DNA of 64,000 nt from Geodermatophilus pulveris (GTDB lineage: Bacteria; Actinomycetota; Actinomycetes; Mycobacteriales; Geodermatophilaceae): the NCBI RefSeq assembly GCF_900188375.1, contig NZ_FZOO01000009.1, positions 124,001-188,000 on the forward strand, given 5' to 3'. Numbering within the stretch: position 1 is the first letter of the stretch; every line of letters starts with the position of its first letter. The translations under genes and the position numbers were made by a program. The notes beneath the pieces are model-generated. The model saw only the letters and a program-made list of their open reading frames with translations. It was not told the origin of the DNA and made no database searches. This document shows positions 1-8,361 of this stretch, one piece after another.

Positions 1-253
1 GCGCGTGGAGGACGTCGCCGGCTGGGCGGTGCACCCCGGCGGCCCGCGGATCCTCGACGTCGTCCGCGACTGCCTCGGCCTGGCCGAGGCGGACCTGGCG
101 ACCTCCCGGCACGTGCTCGCCGAGCACGGCAACTGCTCCTCGGCGACGGTGCTGCTCGTGCTGGAGGAGCTGGCCGGCGTCGACGGTCCCGTGGTGGCCA
201 TGGCCTTCGGTCCCGGGCTCACCCTGTACGCGGCGCTGCTGCTGCCCGCCTGA
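1..253 (+). CDS. Type III polyketide synthase (chalcone/stilbene synthase-like), 3' end only
   Basis: Only the last 83 residues are in the window; the reading frame enters at base 2 with no start. The fragment carries the C-terminal half of the chalcone-synthase catalytic apparatus: VHPGGP holds the catalytic His and GNCSSAT the catalytic Asn of the Cys-His-Asn triad, followed by the family motif FGPGLT. The Cys would lie upstream of the window. Such enzymes condense malonyl-CoA on an acyl-CoA starter to give alkylpyrones or phloroglucinols. Product unknown. The next gene on the same strand is a response regulator that probably has its own promoter. Confidence 0.85.
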   Translation, partial: RVEDVAGWAVHPGGPRILDVVRDCLGLAEADLATSRHVLAEHGNCSSATVLLVLEELAGVDGPVVAMAFGPGLTLYAALLLPA

Positions 254-269
254 CCATGGTCTCCAGGAC

Positions 270-275
270 TACGGT
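270..275 (+). promoter_or_regulatory. Candidate -10 (TACGGT) of the DevR-like gene
   Basis: TACGGT lies seven bases before an in-frame GTG at 283. This is the TANNNT-plus-6-to-8-nt layout seen before several other genes in this window and suggests a leaderless transcript. No clear -35 is visible. An ATG at 256, in the same frame, would overlap this element. Confidence 0.4.
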
Positions 276-282
276 GGGTGAT

Positions 283-945
283 GTGGATCACGTCGAGGAC
301 CGGCCCGCGTCCGTGCGGGTGTTCCTCGTCGACGACCACGAGGTGGTCCGGCGCGGGGTGGCCGAGGTCCTGGAGGAGGACCCGGTGATCACCGTCGTCG
401 GCGAGGCCGGGTCGGTCGCCGAGGCGCTGGCCCGCGTGCCGGCGGTCCGGCCGGACGTCACCGTCGTCGACATGCGGCTGCCCGACGGGGACGGCGCGGA
501 GGTCTGCCGCCGGCTGCGCGAGCGGGTGCCCGGCCTGCGGTGCCTGGTGCTGACCAGCTTCCCGGACGAGGACGCCGTCGCCGCGGCGGCGGCCGCCGGC
601 GCGGCCGGCTACCTCCTCAAGCAGGTCCGCGGCTCCGCGCTGGTCTCCGCCGTCCGCACCGTGGCCGACGGCGGGACGCTGTTCGACCGGGACGCCGGGG
701 TGGCCGCCGCGGCGCGCCGCCGGCCCGCCGAGCGGGACCGCCGGCTGGCGCTGCTCACCGAGCAGGAGCGGACGGTGCTGCGGCTGATCGGCGAGGGGCT
801 GACCAACCGGCAGATCGGCGCCAGGATGGGCCTGGCCGAGAAGACGGTGAAGAACTACACCAGCCACCTGCTGGCCAAGCTCGGCCTGGAGCGGCGCACC
901 CAGGCCGCCATCCTGGCCACCGAGCTGCGCGACCGCTCGGACTGA
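283..945 (+). CDS. NarL/LuxR-family response regulator, DevR/DosR-like
   Basis: Two-component response regulator. From a start at 283: an N-terminal receiver domain ([12 protein letters not shown] with the acidic pair, VVDMRLPDG with the phospho-acceptor Asp, LLKQ with the conserved Lys), then a C-terminal LuxR helix-turn-helix ([43 protein letters not shown]). These stretches are very close to mycobacterial DevR/DosR, the hypoxia/NO dormancy regulator. GTG 283 is preferred because of the -10 placed seven bases upstream; ATG 256 and GTG 313 are in-frame alternatives, the last matching the usual DevR N-terminus. It is convergent with the GAF histidine kinase, its probable partner, with an 18-bp gap. 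Role in hypoxia is inferred from similarity only. Confidence 0.85.
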   Translation: MDHVEDRPASVRVFLVDDHEVVRRGVAEVLEEDPVITVVGEAGSVAEALARVPAVRPDVTVVDMRLPDGDGAEVCRRLRERVPGLRCLVLTSFPDEDAVAAAAAAGAAGYLLKQVRGSALVSAVRTVADGGTLFDRDAGVAAAARRRPAERDRRLALLTEQERTVLRLIGEGLTNRQIGARMGLAEKTVKNYTSHLLAKLGLERRTQAAILATELRDRSD

Positions 946-963
946 GCGAGGACCCCGCTGCCC

Positions 964-2625
964 TCACCGGCGGGGGAGCGGCACCGACCAGCGGATCTGG
1001 GTGCCCCGCGGGCCGGTGGAGGTGCTCATCCGCCCGCCGTGCCGCTCGGCCCGGTCGGCCAGGTTGGTCAGCCCGCTGCGGACGGCGACGGCGGGCAGCC
1101 CGATCCCGTCGTCGGTGACCACGACGCGCACGTCGCGGTCGACGGTCACGGTGACCGTGACCCGGGTGGCCTGGGCGTGCCGCACCACGTTGGTCACCAG
1201 CTCGCGGACGACGGCGACCACGTCGGGCAGCAGGCGGGGCGGCAGGTCGTCGTCGCCGCGCAGCCGCACGTCCGGGCGCAGGCCCTGCCCGCCGGTGATC
1301 GAGCGGACCACGTCGACGATGCGGGTCCGCACCGCGTCGGGGGAGGCGTCGTCGGCCTCGTGCAGCTCGAAGATCGACGAGCGGATGCGGGCGATGGTGC
1401 CGTCCAGCTCGTCGACCCGCTCGGCCAGCGCCGCCGCCGTCTCCGGCTGGGTGTCGGCCAGCGAGCGGCTCACCCGGTCCAGGGCCAGCCCGGTGGCGAA
1501 GATCCGCTGGACCACGTGGTCGTGCAGGTCGCGGGCGATCCGGTCGCGGTCGGACTGCACCTGCAGCCGCCGCTCCCGCTGCTGGCTGCGGGCCAGCTCC
1601 AGGGCCACCGAGGCCTGCGCGGCGAACGCGGCGGCCAGCTCCAGGGTGTCGGGGGCGAACAGCTCCCGGTCGCGCAGCCGCAGCGCCACCACCGTCCCCA
1701 GCGCCGGGCGCCCGCCGAGCGGGATGACCAGCGTGGGACCGAAGTGCCGGGCGAGCTCCCCGAGCACCGGGGCCCGCCGGCCGCCGTGGGCCGCCGTGCT
1801 GGCGTCGGCGATCAGCCACGGCAGGCCGGAGCGGTGCGCCGTCCCGAGCTGGCTGTCGACCAGCGGCAGCCGCACGCCCTCGAAGCCCTCGACCTCCTCC
1901 TTGTCCGGGCCGATGGCGACCACGACGGTCAGCACCTCGTCGTCGTCCGGTGCGGGCACCAGCACGCCGGCGACGTCGGCCGAGGCCAGCTCGGCCACCC
2001 GCTCGCCGATCGAGCGCAGCACGCTGTCGGGGTCCGCGCCGGACAGCAGCGCCGTGGCGATGTCGCTGCCGGCCTGCGCCCACGCGCGCCGGTGCTCGGC
2101 CTGCTCCACCAGCTCGGCGTTGGCGAGGGCCAGGCCCGCGGCCGCCGCCAGCGCCTCCGCGGCCGCCTGGTCGGCCGCGCTGAACGGCCCGCGGGCGAGA
2201 TCGCCGGTGAGGTAGACGTGCCCGAAGACGGCGTCCCGGACCCGGATGGGCACGCCGAGGAAGGCGTGCATCGGCGGGTGTCCGGATGGGAAGCCGACCG
2301 CCTCGGGGTGGGTGGACAGGTCCGCGAGCCGCACCGGCTCGGGCCGCTGCAGCAGCAGGCCGAGCACCCCGTGGCCCTGGGGGAGCCGGCCGATGCGCTC
2401 GCGGTCGGTGGCGTCGACGCCCACGACGAGCAGGCGCTCGAGCCGGGTCCCCGTGCCGTCGAGCACGCCGATCGCCCCGTAGTCGGCACGGGTGTGCTCG
2501 ACGGCCAGCCGCAGCGTGTGGCGAAGGGTCGCGTCGACCTGCTCGCTGTGCTCGGCGGGGCGCACCCCGGGGACGAGGAACTCGGTGGAGGGCAGGCCCA
2601 GGGACCCGGCGGCGGGCGGGGTCAC
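964..2625 (-). CDS. GAF-GAF sensor histidine kinase, DevS/DosT-like
   Basis: About 553 residues. Order: GAF domain 1 (about 28-172), GAF domain 2 (about 190-345), HisKA_3 dimerisation/phospho-acceptor (RDLHDHVVQRIF, His near 368), then a HATPase domain (N-box VRELVTNVVRHA, G-box DDGIGLP). This is the DevS/DosT architecture, in which GAF 1 binds haem and senses O2, NO or CO. GAF 1 contains GFPSGHPPM, which resembles the DevS segment around the haem-ligating His; that assignment is from memory of the family. The start is uncertain: GTG at 2625 lies 60 bp after the upstream stress-protein gene on the same strand, with only a weak GGAG upstream. It faces the DevR-like gene tail to tail. Confidence 0.82.
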   Translation of the reverse strand: MTPPAAGSLGLPSTEFLVPGVRPAEHSEQVDATLRHTLRLAVEHTRADYGAIGVLDGTGTRLERLLVVGVDATDRERIGRLPQGHGVLGLLLQRPEPVRLADLSTHPEAVGFPSGHPPMHAFLGVPIRVRDAVFGHVYLTGDLARGPFSAADQAAAEALAAAAGLALANAELVEQAEHRRAWAQAGSDIATALLSGADPDSVLRSIGERVAELASADVAGVLVPAPDDDEVLTVVVAIGPDKEEVEGFEGVRLPLVDSQLGTAHRSGLPWLIADASTAAHGGRRAPVLGELARHFGPTLVIPLGGRPALGTVVALRLRDRELFAPDTLELAAAFAAQASVALELARSQQRERRLQVQSDRDRIARDLHDHVVQRIFATGLALDRVSRSLADTQPETAAALAERVDELDGTIARIRSSIFELHEADDASPDAVRTRIVDVVRSITGGQGLRPDVRLRGDDDLPPRLLPDVVAVVRELVTNVVRHAQATRVTVTVTVDRDVRVVVTDDGIGLPAVAVRSGLTNLADRAERHGGRMSTSTGPRGTQIRWSVPLPRR

Positions 2626-2684
2626 GGCCCGGCGGTCGGGGTGCTCCGGCAGGAGCGGCGGTGGCGTGGCGATGCGGGGCTCCG

Positions 2685-3173
2685 TCAGGCCCCGCGGGCC
2701 AGCCGGCGGGCCGGGTGCCGGGGGACGGCGGGCCGCAGCAGGGTCTTGCCCCGGCCGCTGACCACGACGAGGTCGGCCCCGCGGGCCGCGCTGGTCAGCG
2801 CCTCGAGGACCGGCCGCTCGAGGACGGCGGTGCGGACCCGGCCGGAGACACCGGTCGCGGCGACGGCCCGCAGCACCTGGTCGTCCAGCCGCTCCAGGGC
2901 GGCGTCCCGCGCCTGCCGTCCGGCGGGAGTGCGGCTGCCCGGGGCGTCGTCGGTCTCGTCGAGCACGCACACGACGACCACGGTGGCCTCGCGGCGGGCG
3001 GCCTCCTGCAGGGCCCACACCAGGGCGTCGTGCGGGTCCGGTGAGCCGTCGACGTCGACCAACAGCCAGGGGGCCTGCCGCCGCGGGAGCAGGGGGGCCG
3101 GTCGCATGGGCGCCACCCGGCTCCCGCGCGCGCCGTCCGCCGGCCCGCCGTCGGGCCGGTGTCCCTCGTCCAT
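2685..3173 (-). CDS. Universal stress protein family (single Usp domain)
   Basis: 162 residues. The Usp fold is visible in LLVDVDGSPDPHDALVWALQ (first strand and helix), TVVVVCVLDE, and ADLVVVSGRGKTLL. After SGRGKTLL the protein ends in a short Arg/Pro/Ala tail and lacks the usual GSVS...VLVV final strand, so the C-terminal nucleotide-binding part looks shortened. Usp genes are typical DosR targets in mycobacteria, and this one sits directly upstream of the DevS-like kinase gene, probably in the same transcript. ATG 3173 has no good ribosome-binding site; ATG 3107 is an alternative. Confidence 0.7.
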   Translation of the reverse strand: MDEGHRPDGGPADGARGSRVAPMRPAPLLPRRQAPWLLVDVDGSPDPHDALVWALQEAARREATVVVVCVLDETDDAPGSRTPAGRQARDAALERLDDQVLRAVAATGVSGRVRTAVLERPVLEALTSAARGADLVVVSGRGKTLLRPAVPRHPARRLARGA

Positions 3174-3208
3174 GGGGAGATGGTGGCGACCGGCGTTCCG
3201 GTACGGCA

Positions 3209-3222
3209 GGGCCGAACGGCCC
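3209..3222. promoter_or_regulatory. Candidate DosR-type operator upstream of the stress-protein gene
   Basis: GGGCC-GAAC-GGCCC is a perfect inverted repeat 36 bp upstream of the Usp start. It matches the half-site spacing of the mycobacterial DosR box (GGGAC-N4-GNCCC) with one change in the left arm. Placement fits an operator, but in DNA this GC-rich such repeats also occur by chance. Confidence 0.25.
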
Positions 3223-3235
3223 GTGACGGTGCCGG

Positions 3236-4099
3236 TCACGGCGTCACGGGCCCGTCCGCCGGCAGCTCCCGGTGTGTCGCTCCGCTGGGTGACCTCTCCG
3301 GCACGCGACCACCGGGGGCCGTGCCGGCCACGACGGTCGCGTCGCGGTCCTCGTCCCGCACCACCACCGGGCGCAGCCCCCCGGCCCGCACGGCGGCCGC
3401 GGTGGCCGGGGCCAGGCCGGCGCTGGTCTCCACCAGCAGCGTGCCGCCGGGTGCCAGCCACCGGCGTGCCCCGGCGGCGACCCGCCGGTGCAGGCCGGTG
3501 CCGTCGGGGCCGCCGTCGAGTGCGGCGCGCGGCTCGTGGTCGCGTGCCTCCGGCGGCATCAGGGCCACCGCGGCGCTGGGTACGTACGGGGCGTTGACCG
3601 CGAGCACGTCGACCCGGCCGCGCAGCCCCGCGGGCAGGGCGGCGTACAGGTCGCCCCGGTGCACCCGGCCCCCGGCCGGTGCCAGGTTGCGCCGGGCGCA
3701 GCCGACGGCGACCGGGTCGACGTCGGCCGCGTGCAGCTCGACCGGTCCGGCGGCGGCCACGGCCAGGCCCACCGCGCCGGAGCCGCAGCACAGGTCGACG
3801 ACGACCGGTGTCCCGCCGGTGTGCCGCAGGGCGGCGACCGCCTGCTCGACGAGCAGGGCGGTCCGCCGGCGGGGCACGAAGACGCCCGGCTCGACCGCGA
3901 CGCGCAGCCCGCAGAACGCCGCCCAGCCGACGACCAGCTCCAGGGGCTCGCCGGCGACCCGGCGGGCGAGCAGCGCGGCGAGGTGGGCCGGGCCGGTCGC
4001 CTCGGCGAGCAGCACGGCGGCCTCCTCCTCGGCGAACACGCAGCCGGCGGCGCGCAGCGCGGCGACGAGGCCAGGGTCCTCCGCGGGCAGGGGGCACAC
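3236..4099 (-). CDS. PrmC/HemK-like protein-glutamine N5-methyltransferase family
   Basis: About 287 residues. S-adenosylmethionine-dependent methyltransferase with the PrmC/HemK layout: a helical N-terminal part, FVPRRRT (the family's FxPRxxT), the SAM motif VVDLCCGSGAVGLAV near 90, an acidic ADVDP after strand 2, and catalytic NAPY near 160. PrmC usually has NPPY; the Pro to Ala change and stand-alone context away from prfA suggest a paralogue rather than the release-factor methyltransferase itself. GTG 4099 is chosen because GGGGAGG lies nine bases upstream; GTG 4105 is only three bases from it. Substrate unknown. Confidence 0.7.
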   Translation of the reverse strand: MCPLPAEDPGLVAALRAAGCVFAEEEAAVLLAEATGPAHLAALLARRVAGEPLELVVGWAAFCGLRVAVEPGVFVPRRRTALLVEQAVAALRHTGGTPVVVDLCCGSGAVGLAVAAAGPVELHAADVDPVAVGCARRNLAPAGGRVHRGDLYAALPAGLRGRVDVLAVNAPYVPSAAVALMPPEARDHEPRAALDGGPDGTGLHRRVAAGARRWLAPGGTLLVETSAGLAPATAAAVRAGGLRPVVVRDEDRDATVVAGTAPGGRVPERSPSGATHRELPADGPVTP

Positions 4100-4237
4100 G
4101 CTCACCGGCCTCCCCGTGTCGCGGACCCCCGGGAGGCTACGGGTGCCGCGTGCATGACCACCGTGCCGCCGGGGCACGCCACACAGGGAGCGATCGGCAC
4201 GCGAACGGCGTGCGACCGGCACAGACGGGAGGTCCCC

Positions 4238-4474
4238 ATGCCGACGACCGGACCAGGACGGGACGGCGAGCCCCACCGGGACGAGTCGACCGCGCACGGA
4301 CGGCGCGGCCGGCTGCTGGTCTCCGGGACCGTCCTCGGCGGGCTGGCGGTGGTCCTGGCGGTGCTGCTGGGGGTGTCGCAGTGCGGCCAGGAGGTGCAGG
4401 AGAACGGCTCGGCCGACCGGCCCGCGCCGGTGGTGCAGGAGGTCGTGCCGGCCGGTGGGCCCGGCCGGGCGTAG
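4238..4474 (+). CDS. Small single-span membrane protein, hypothetical
   Basis: 78 residues, ATG preceded by GGGAGG six bases upstream. A charged N-terminus (about 25 residues) is followed by one hydrophobic segment, LLVSGTVLGGLAVVLAVLLG, then a Cys and a polar, Pro/Glu-rich tail. The charge pattern predicts N-in, tail outside. Codon use matches its neighbours. No family recognised; it stands alone between genes on the opposite strand. Confidence 0.6.
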   Translation: MPTTGPGRDGEPHRDESTAHGRRGRLLVSGTVLGGLAVVLAVLLGVSQCGQEVQENGSADRPAPVVQEVVPAGGPGRA

Positions 4475-4574
4475 CGGCGCAGGTCAGACACCGGCGAGCA
4501 CGGCGGCCGCGCCCCCCGCGGGGGTCCTCCGGTCCCGGCGGCGCCCGGCTGGTGACCGGCGCAGCGCCGGCGGG

Positions 4575-5204
4575 TCAGATGCCGAAGCCGGCGCGGTCGA
4601 CCTTGCGGTGGTATCGCTCGCCGAGCTTGCCGCCGATCAGCGCCCCGAGCAGGGAGGCCAGCAGGGCGGCGACCCCGGCGACGATGCCGGCGGTGGTCGC
4701 GGTGTCGCCGCTGACCGGGATGCTCGGCAGGTTCAGCTGACCCAGCACGTTGTACTGCGCGCCCAGCACCGCCCCGAGGACGGCCAGCGCGACGACGACC
4801 AGCAGGCCGATGACCCACACGGCCAGGCCCTGGCGGATGCCGTCGAAGCGGCTCATCCGCCCGGCCACGTAGCCGCCGGCGAGGTAGGCGAGGAAGAGCA
4901 CGACCAGCAGGGCGATGCCGCCGATCAGGCCGATCGTGTCCGCCTGCGCGCTCGCCTGGTCGGCGGCCAGGGCGCCCGTGGCGGCCTCGGAGAGGCCGAG
5001 GGCGACGCCGGCCGCGGACAGCAGCGCCAGCAGCAGGACGGCCAGGCCGTTGGCCGACAGCCAGCCGAAGAAGGCGGCCCCCCACTTGATGCCGCCGTAG
5101 CGGGCGTGCTGGGCGTCGACGGCCTCGCGGGCGCTGCCCCGGGTGGCGTACGCGCCGTCGGTCGCCGTCGCAGGGTCGGGTCGGGTGCGGTCGTGCTCGG
5201 TCAC
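4575..5204 (-). CDS. Four-helix integral membrane protein, hypothetical
   Basis: 209 residues. GTG start with AGGAG five bases upstream. A charged cytoplasmic N-terminus (about 40 residues) is followed by four hydrophobic segments at about 41-70, 91-115, 126-149 and 171-195, separated by short loops, and a basic tail (KLGERYHRKVDRAG). The glycine/alanine-rich last helix ends in GALIGGKLGERYHRK, a pattern seen in small YrzE/TIGR04086-like membrane proteins of actinobacteria. No catalytic residues. Function unknown. Confidence 0.65.
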   Translation of the reverse strand: MTEHDRTRPDPATATDGAYATRGSAREAVDAQHARYGGIKWGAAFFGWLSANGLAVLLLALLSAAGVALGLSEAATGALAADQASAQADTIGLIGGIALLVVLFLAYLAGGYVAGRMSRFDGIRQGLAVWVIGLLVVVALAVLGAVLGAQYNVLGQLNLPSIPVSGDTATTAGIVAGVAALLASLLGALIGGKLGERYHRKVDRAGFGI

Positions 5205-5311
5205 GTCGGCTCCTGAGGGGGGCGGGGCGACCGCGGGCCCGCGTCGCCGTCCTCCTGGCTGCCCGTGCGGGTGCCGGGGTGAACGGGCGACGGCCGGATG
5301 TGATCCAACTG

Positions 5312-5695
5312 TCACGTGGCCGCGGGGGCGTCCGCGGGCGTGCAGCAGGCGTCGGCGCCCTCGGGGGTGAGCGCGGCCAGGGTCGCCAGCAGCCGGACCG
5401 GCCCGGCCAGGGCCTCGCAGCACAGCGCGTGGACGTTGCTGCGGCCGCGGGGGGTGACGGTGACCAGCCCCTGTTCGCGGAGGGGGGCGAGGTGGTGGCT
5501 GACCAGGGTCTGGCCCATCCCGCTGAGGTCGGCCAGCTCCCGCACCGAGCGGGGCCCGTCGGCGAGGAGCAGCAGCAGGTGCAGCCGGTTGGGGTCCGAC
5601 AGCGCCTTGAGCTGCGGGGCGAGCAGCCGCGCCCGGTCGGCGGCGGGGACGAACGCCCCGGGGTCCAGGAGGCGGACGTCGAGGTCCTGGCGCAT
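5312..5695 (-). CDS. arsR: ArsR-family metalloregulator with two Cys-Cys pairs
   Basis: 127 residues with a winged helix-turn-helix: LKALSDPNRLHLLLLL, VRELADLSGMGQTLVSHHLAPL (recognition helix) and VTVTPRGRSNVHAL (wing). Two vicinal cysteine pairs, at 92-93 (ALCCEA) and 117-118 (DACCTP), could bind As(III) or Sb(III); it lacks the classical CVCDL site of alpha3-type ArsR. Divergent from a flavoprotein/MFS pair with a strong inverted repeat in the gap. It most likely represses that pair and itself until an arsenical binds. The start at 5695 is chosen because an earlier ATG (5731) would run through the operator. Confidence 0.8.
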   Translation of the reverse strand: MRQDLDVRLLDPGAFVPAADRARLLAPQLKALSDPNRLHLLLLLADGPRSVRELADLSGMGQTLVSHHLAPLREQGLVTVTPRGRSNVHALCCEALAGPVRLLATLAALTPEGADACCTPADAPAAT

Positions 5696-5717
5696 GCCCC
5701 GAGTATGGCAGGCGGTC

Positions 5718-5747
5718 GTTGTCATCGACAACGTCGGCTGTTATTGT
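5718..5747 (+). promoter_or_regulatory. Flavoprotein promoter overlapped by an ArsR-type operator
   Basis: TTGTCA (5719-5724), a 17-bp spacer and TATTGT (5742-5747) make one of the best sigma-70-type promoters in the window; the GTG start follows six bases later, so the transcript would be leaderless. A perfect inverted repeat GTTGTC-ATC-GACAAC (5718-5732) covers the -35, so a bound repressor would block polymerase. It lies between arsR and the flavoprotein and suits control of both. Confidence 0.6.
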
Positions 5748-5753
5748 CCGGCC

Positions 5754-7160
5754 GTGGACACGGAGCTGCCGGTCGTGGTCGTCGGCGCCGGCCCGGTCGG
5801 GCTCGCCGCGGCCGCCCACCTGCTGGAGCGCGGGCTCGAGCCGCTGGTGCTGGAGGCCGGTGACCGGGTCGGCGCGGCCGTCCGGGAGTGGGGGCACGTG
5901 CGGCTGTTCTCCCCGTGGGAGTACGACGTCGACGCCGCCGCGCTCCGGCTCCTCGAGCGCACCGGCTGGGAGTCGCCCGGCCGCGACGAGCTGCCGACCG
6001 GCGACGAGCTCGTCGAGGCCTACCTGGCACCGCTGGCGGCCACGCCGGAGCTGGCCGGGCGGGTCCGCACCGGCACCCGGGTGGTCGCGGTGACCCGCCA
6101 GGGCGTCGACAAGACCCGCGGCGTGGGTCGCGCCGGGCGGCCCTACGTCGTGCGCACGGTGCGCGGCGGCCGGGTGGCCGACGTCGCCGCCCGGGCGGTG
6201 CTCGACGCGTCCGGGACGTGGGGGAACCCCAACCCGCTGGGTGTCGCCGGGCTGCCGGCGATCGGCGAGGACCGGGCCGGCCCCTGGGTGACCGGCCCGC
6301 TGCCCGACGTGCTGGGCGCCGACCGCGCCCGCTTCGCCGGCCGGCACGCCCTGGTGGTCGGCATGGGCCACTCCGCGGCGACCACGCTGCTGGCGCTGGT
6401 GCGGCTGCGCGAGGAGGAGCCGGGCACCGAGGTCACCTGGGTGGTCCGCGGCCGGTCCCCGGCCCGCCTCTACGGCGGCGGGGACGCCGACGGCCTGCCG
6501 GCCCGCGGCCTGCTCGGCTCGACGCTGCGGGCCGCGGTGGCCGCGGGCGCGGTGACGCTGCTGCGGGAGACCACGCTCGCCTCGCTCACCCCGCCGCCCG
6601 GCCGGACGGGACGGCTCACCGTCGCCGGCACCGGGCGCGACGGCGTGCCCGTCGAGCTCGCCGTCGACGTCGTCGTCCGCGCCACCGGTGCCCGCCCCGA
6701 CCTCGGCCTGCTGCGCGAGGTGCGCCTCGACCTGGACCCCGGCCTGGAGGCGCCGTCGGCGCTGGCGCCGCTGATCGACCCGGACGCCCACTCCTGCGGC
6801 ACGGTGCCGCCGCACGGCGAGGCGCTGCTCGCCCACCCGGACGACGGCCTCTACGTCGTCGGCGCCAAGTCCTACGGCCGGGCGCCGACGTTCCTGCTGG
6901 CCACCGGCTACGAGCAGGTGCGGTCCATCGCCGCGCACCTCGCCGGCGACGCCGAGGCGGCCCGGCGGGTGGAGCTCGCGCTGCCCGCCAGCGGGGTCTG
7001 CTCGACCGACCTGGCCGGCCGGGAGGCGGCCGACCTCGCGGCCGTCGGCTTCGCGACCGGGTCGCGGCACGGCCGCTCGGCCGAGGAGGCGCCGCCGGCC
7101 GCGGCCTGCTGCGGGAGCCCGCCCACGCCGGTCACCGTGTCGCCGTCCCGTGCGGGCTGA
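5754..7160 (+). CDS. FAD/NAD(P)-binding flavoprotein, ArsO-like monooxygenase or oxidoreductase
   Basis: 468 residues. N-terminal FAD motif VVVGAGPVGLAAAAHLLERG, then LFSPWEYD, and a second Rossmann motif ALVVGMGHSAATTLLAL near 200 for NAD(P)H; a VVRATGARPD segment is typical of flavoprotein monooxygenases and disulphide-reductase relatives. The C-terminus carries a Cys-Cys pair (AACCGSPP, about 452-453) that may bind trivalent arsenic. Flavoproteins of this type (ArsO) travel with arsR in arsenic clusters; their reaction is poorly defined. Divergent from arsR and overlapping the MFS gene by 11 bp, so the two are co-transcribed. Could instead act on an organic substrate exported by the MFS protein. 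Confidence 0.65.
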   Translation: MDTELPVVVVGAGPVGLAAAAHLLERGLEPLVLEAGDRVGAAVREWGHVRLFSPWEYDVDAAALRLLERTGWESPGRDELPTGDELVEAYLAPLAATPELAGRVRTGTRVVAVTRQGVDKTRGVGRAGRPYVVRTVRGGRVADVAARAVLDASGTWGNPNPLGVAGLPAIGEDRAGPWVTGPLPDVLGADRARFAGRHALVVGMGHSAATTLLALVRLREEEPGTEVTWVVRGRSPARLYGGGDADGLPARGLLGSTLRAAVAAGAVTLLRETTLASLTPPPGRTGRLTVAGTGRDGVPVELAVDVVVRATGARPDLGLLREVRLDLDPGLEAPSALAPLIDPDAHSCGTVPPHGEALLAHPDDGLYVVGAKSYGRAPTFLLATGYEQVRSIAAHLAGDAEAARRVELALPASGVCSTDLAGREAADLAAVGFATGSRHGRSAEEAPPAAACCGSPPTPVTVSPSRAG

Positions 7161-8361
7161 ACGGCGGGCACTGATCGGCCTGTGCGTCACCCAGGTCACC
7201 AGCTGGGGCGTCCTGTACTACGCGTTCCCGGTGGCTCTGGCCGCCATCACCGCCGACACCGGCTGGTCGGCCACGGCGGCGACCGCCGCGTTCTCCGCGG
7301 GCCTGGTGGTGTCCGCCCTGGCCGGGATCCCGGTCGGGCGGTGGCTGGACACCCACGGGCCCCGGCGGGTGATGACCGCGGGCTCGCTGCTCGCCGTCCC
7401 GGCCACGGTCGGCATCGCGCTGGCACCCACCTACCCGCTGTTCCTGGCGGCCTGGCTGGTGGCCGGGGCGGCCATGGCCGCGGTGTTCTACCAGGCTGCG
7501 TTCGCCGCCCTCACCCGCTGGTACGGCGACCGGCGGGTCCGGGCGCTCACCGCGCTCACCCTCGTCGCGGGCCTGGCCAGCACGCTGTTCGCCCCGCTGA
7601 CCAACGCGCTGGTCGAGGCGCTGGGCTGGCGGGACACCTACCTGGTGCTCGCCGCGGTGCTGGCGGTCGTGACGGTCCCGGTGCACGCCCTCGCGCTCAC
7701 CGCGCCGTGGGTCCCCGCGGGCCACCGCGACTCGCCGGCGGCCCGGCGGCCGCGCCGGGTGCCGAACGAGGTGCGCAGCACCGAGTTCCTCGCGCTGTCC
7801 GGCGCGCTGACCCTCACCGCCCTCGGCCTGTACGCGACGAGCCTCACGGTGATCCCGCTGCTCACCGGCCGCGGCTTCTCCGCGTCGCTGGCGGCGACCA
7901 CCCTGGGGCTCCTCGGCGCCGGCCAGCTGCTGGGCCGGCTGCTCTACGCCCCGCTCACCGCGCGCACCACCGCGACCGGGCGGACCGTGGTGCTCGTCGC
8001 GGCCGGCGCGCTGGCCATCGGCCTGCTCGGGACGCTGCCCGGGCCGCCGGCCGCCCTCGTGGCCGCCGCGGTGGCCCTCGGCGCGGTCCGCGGGGCGTGC
8101 ACCCTGCTGCAGGCCACGGCGGTCGCCGACCGGTGGGGGACGGCGCACTACGGCACCCTCTCGGGGTTCTTCGCCGCGCCGGTCACCGCGGCGACCGCGC
8201 TGGCCCCCTGGGTGGGCACCGCGCTGGCCGAGGCGATCGGCAGCTACGCGATCGCGTTCGGCGTGCTCGCCGGCGTCGTCCTCACCGCCGTCGGCCTGGC
8301 CTGGCTGGCCGGCGCGCCCCGCGGAACGACACCGCGCCCCGCCTCGTCCGGCCGGACGTGA
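7150..8361 (+). CDS. MFS transporter, arsenic-locus associated
   Basis: 403 residues with about 12 hydrophobic segments and a large basic mid-loop (AARRPRRVPNEVRSTEF) between the two six-helix halves. The MFS signature is seen after helix 2 as GIPVGRWLDTHGPRRVM. Starts at GTG inside the flavoprotein gene, so translation is probably coupled. Given ArsR control it may export an arsenical, perhaps one modified by the flavoprotein, but no substrate residue can be read. Its end overlaps the next start by four bases. Confidence 0.75.
   Translation: MRAERRALIGLCVTQVTSWGVLYYAFPVALAAITADTGWSATAATAAFSAGLVVSALAGIPVGRWLDTHGPRRVMTAGSLLAVPATVGIALAPTYPLFLAAWLVAGAAMAAVFYQAAFAALTRWYGDRRVRALTALTLVAGLASTLFAPLTNALVEALGWRDTYLVLAAVLAVVTVPVHALALTAPWVPAGHRDSPAARRPRRVPNEVRSTEFLALSGALTLTALGLYATSLTVIPLLTGRGFSASLAATTLGLLGAGQLLGRLLYAPLTARTTATGRTVVLVAAGALAIGLLGTLPGPPAALVAAAVALGAVRGACTLLQATAVADRWGTAHYGTLSGFFAAPVTAATALAPWVGTALAEAIGSYAIAFGVLAGVVLTAVGLAWLAGAPRGTTPRPASSGRT

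Noticed and set aside
5290-5315. TGTGATCCAACTGTCACG as a CRP site
   Set aside because: The half-sites are eight bases apart instead of six, and no promoter lies nearby.
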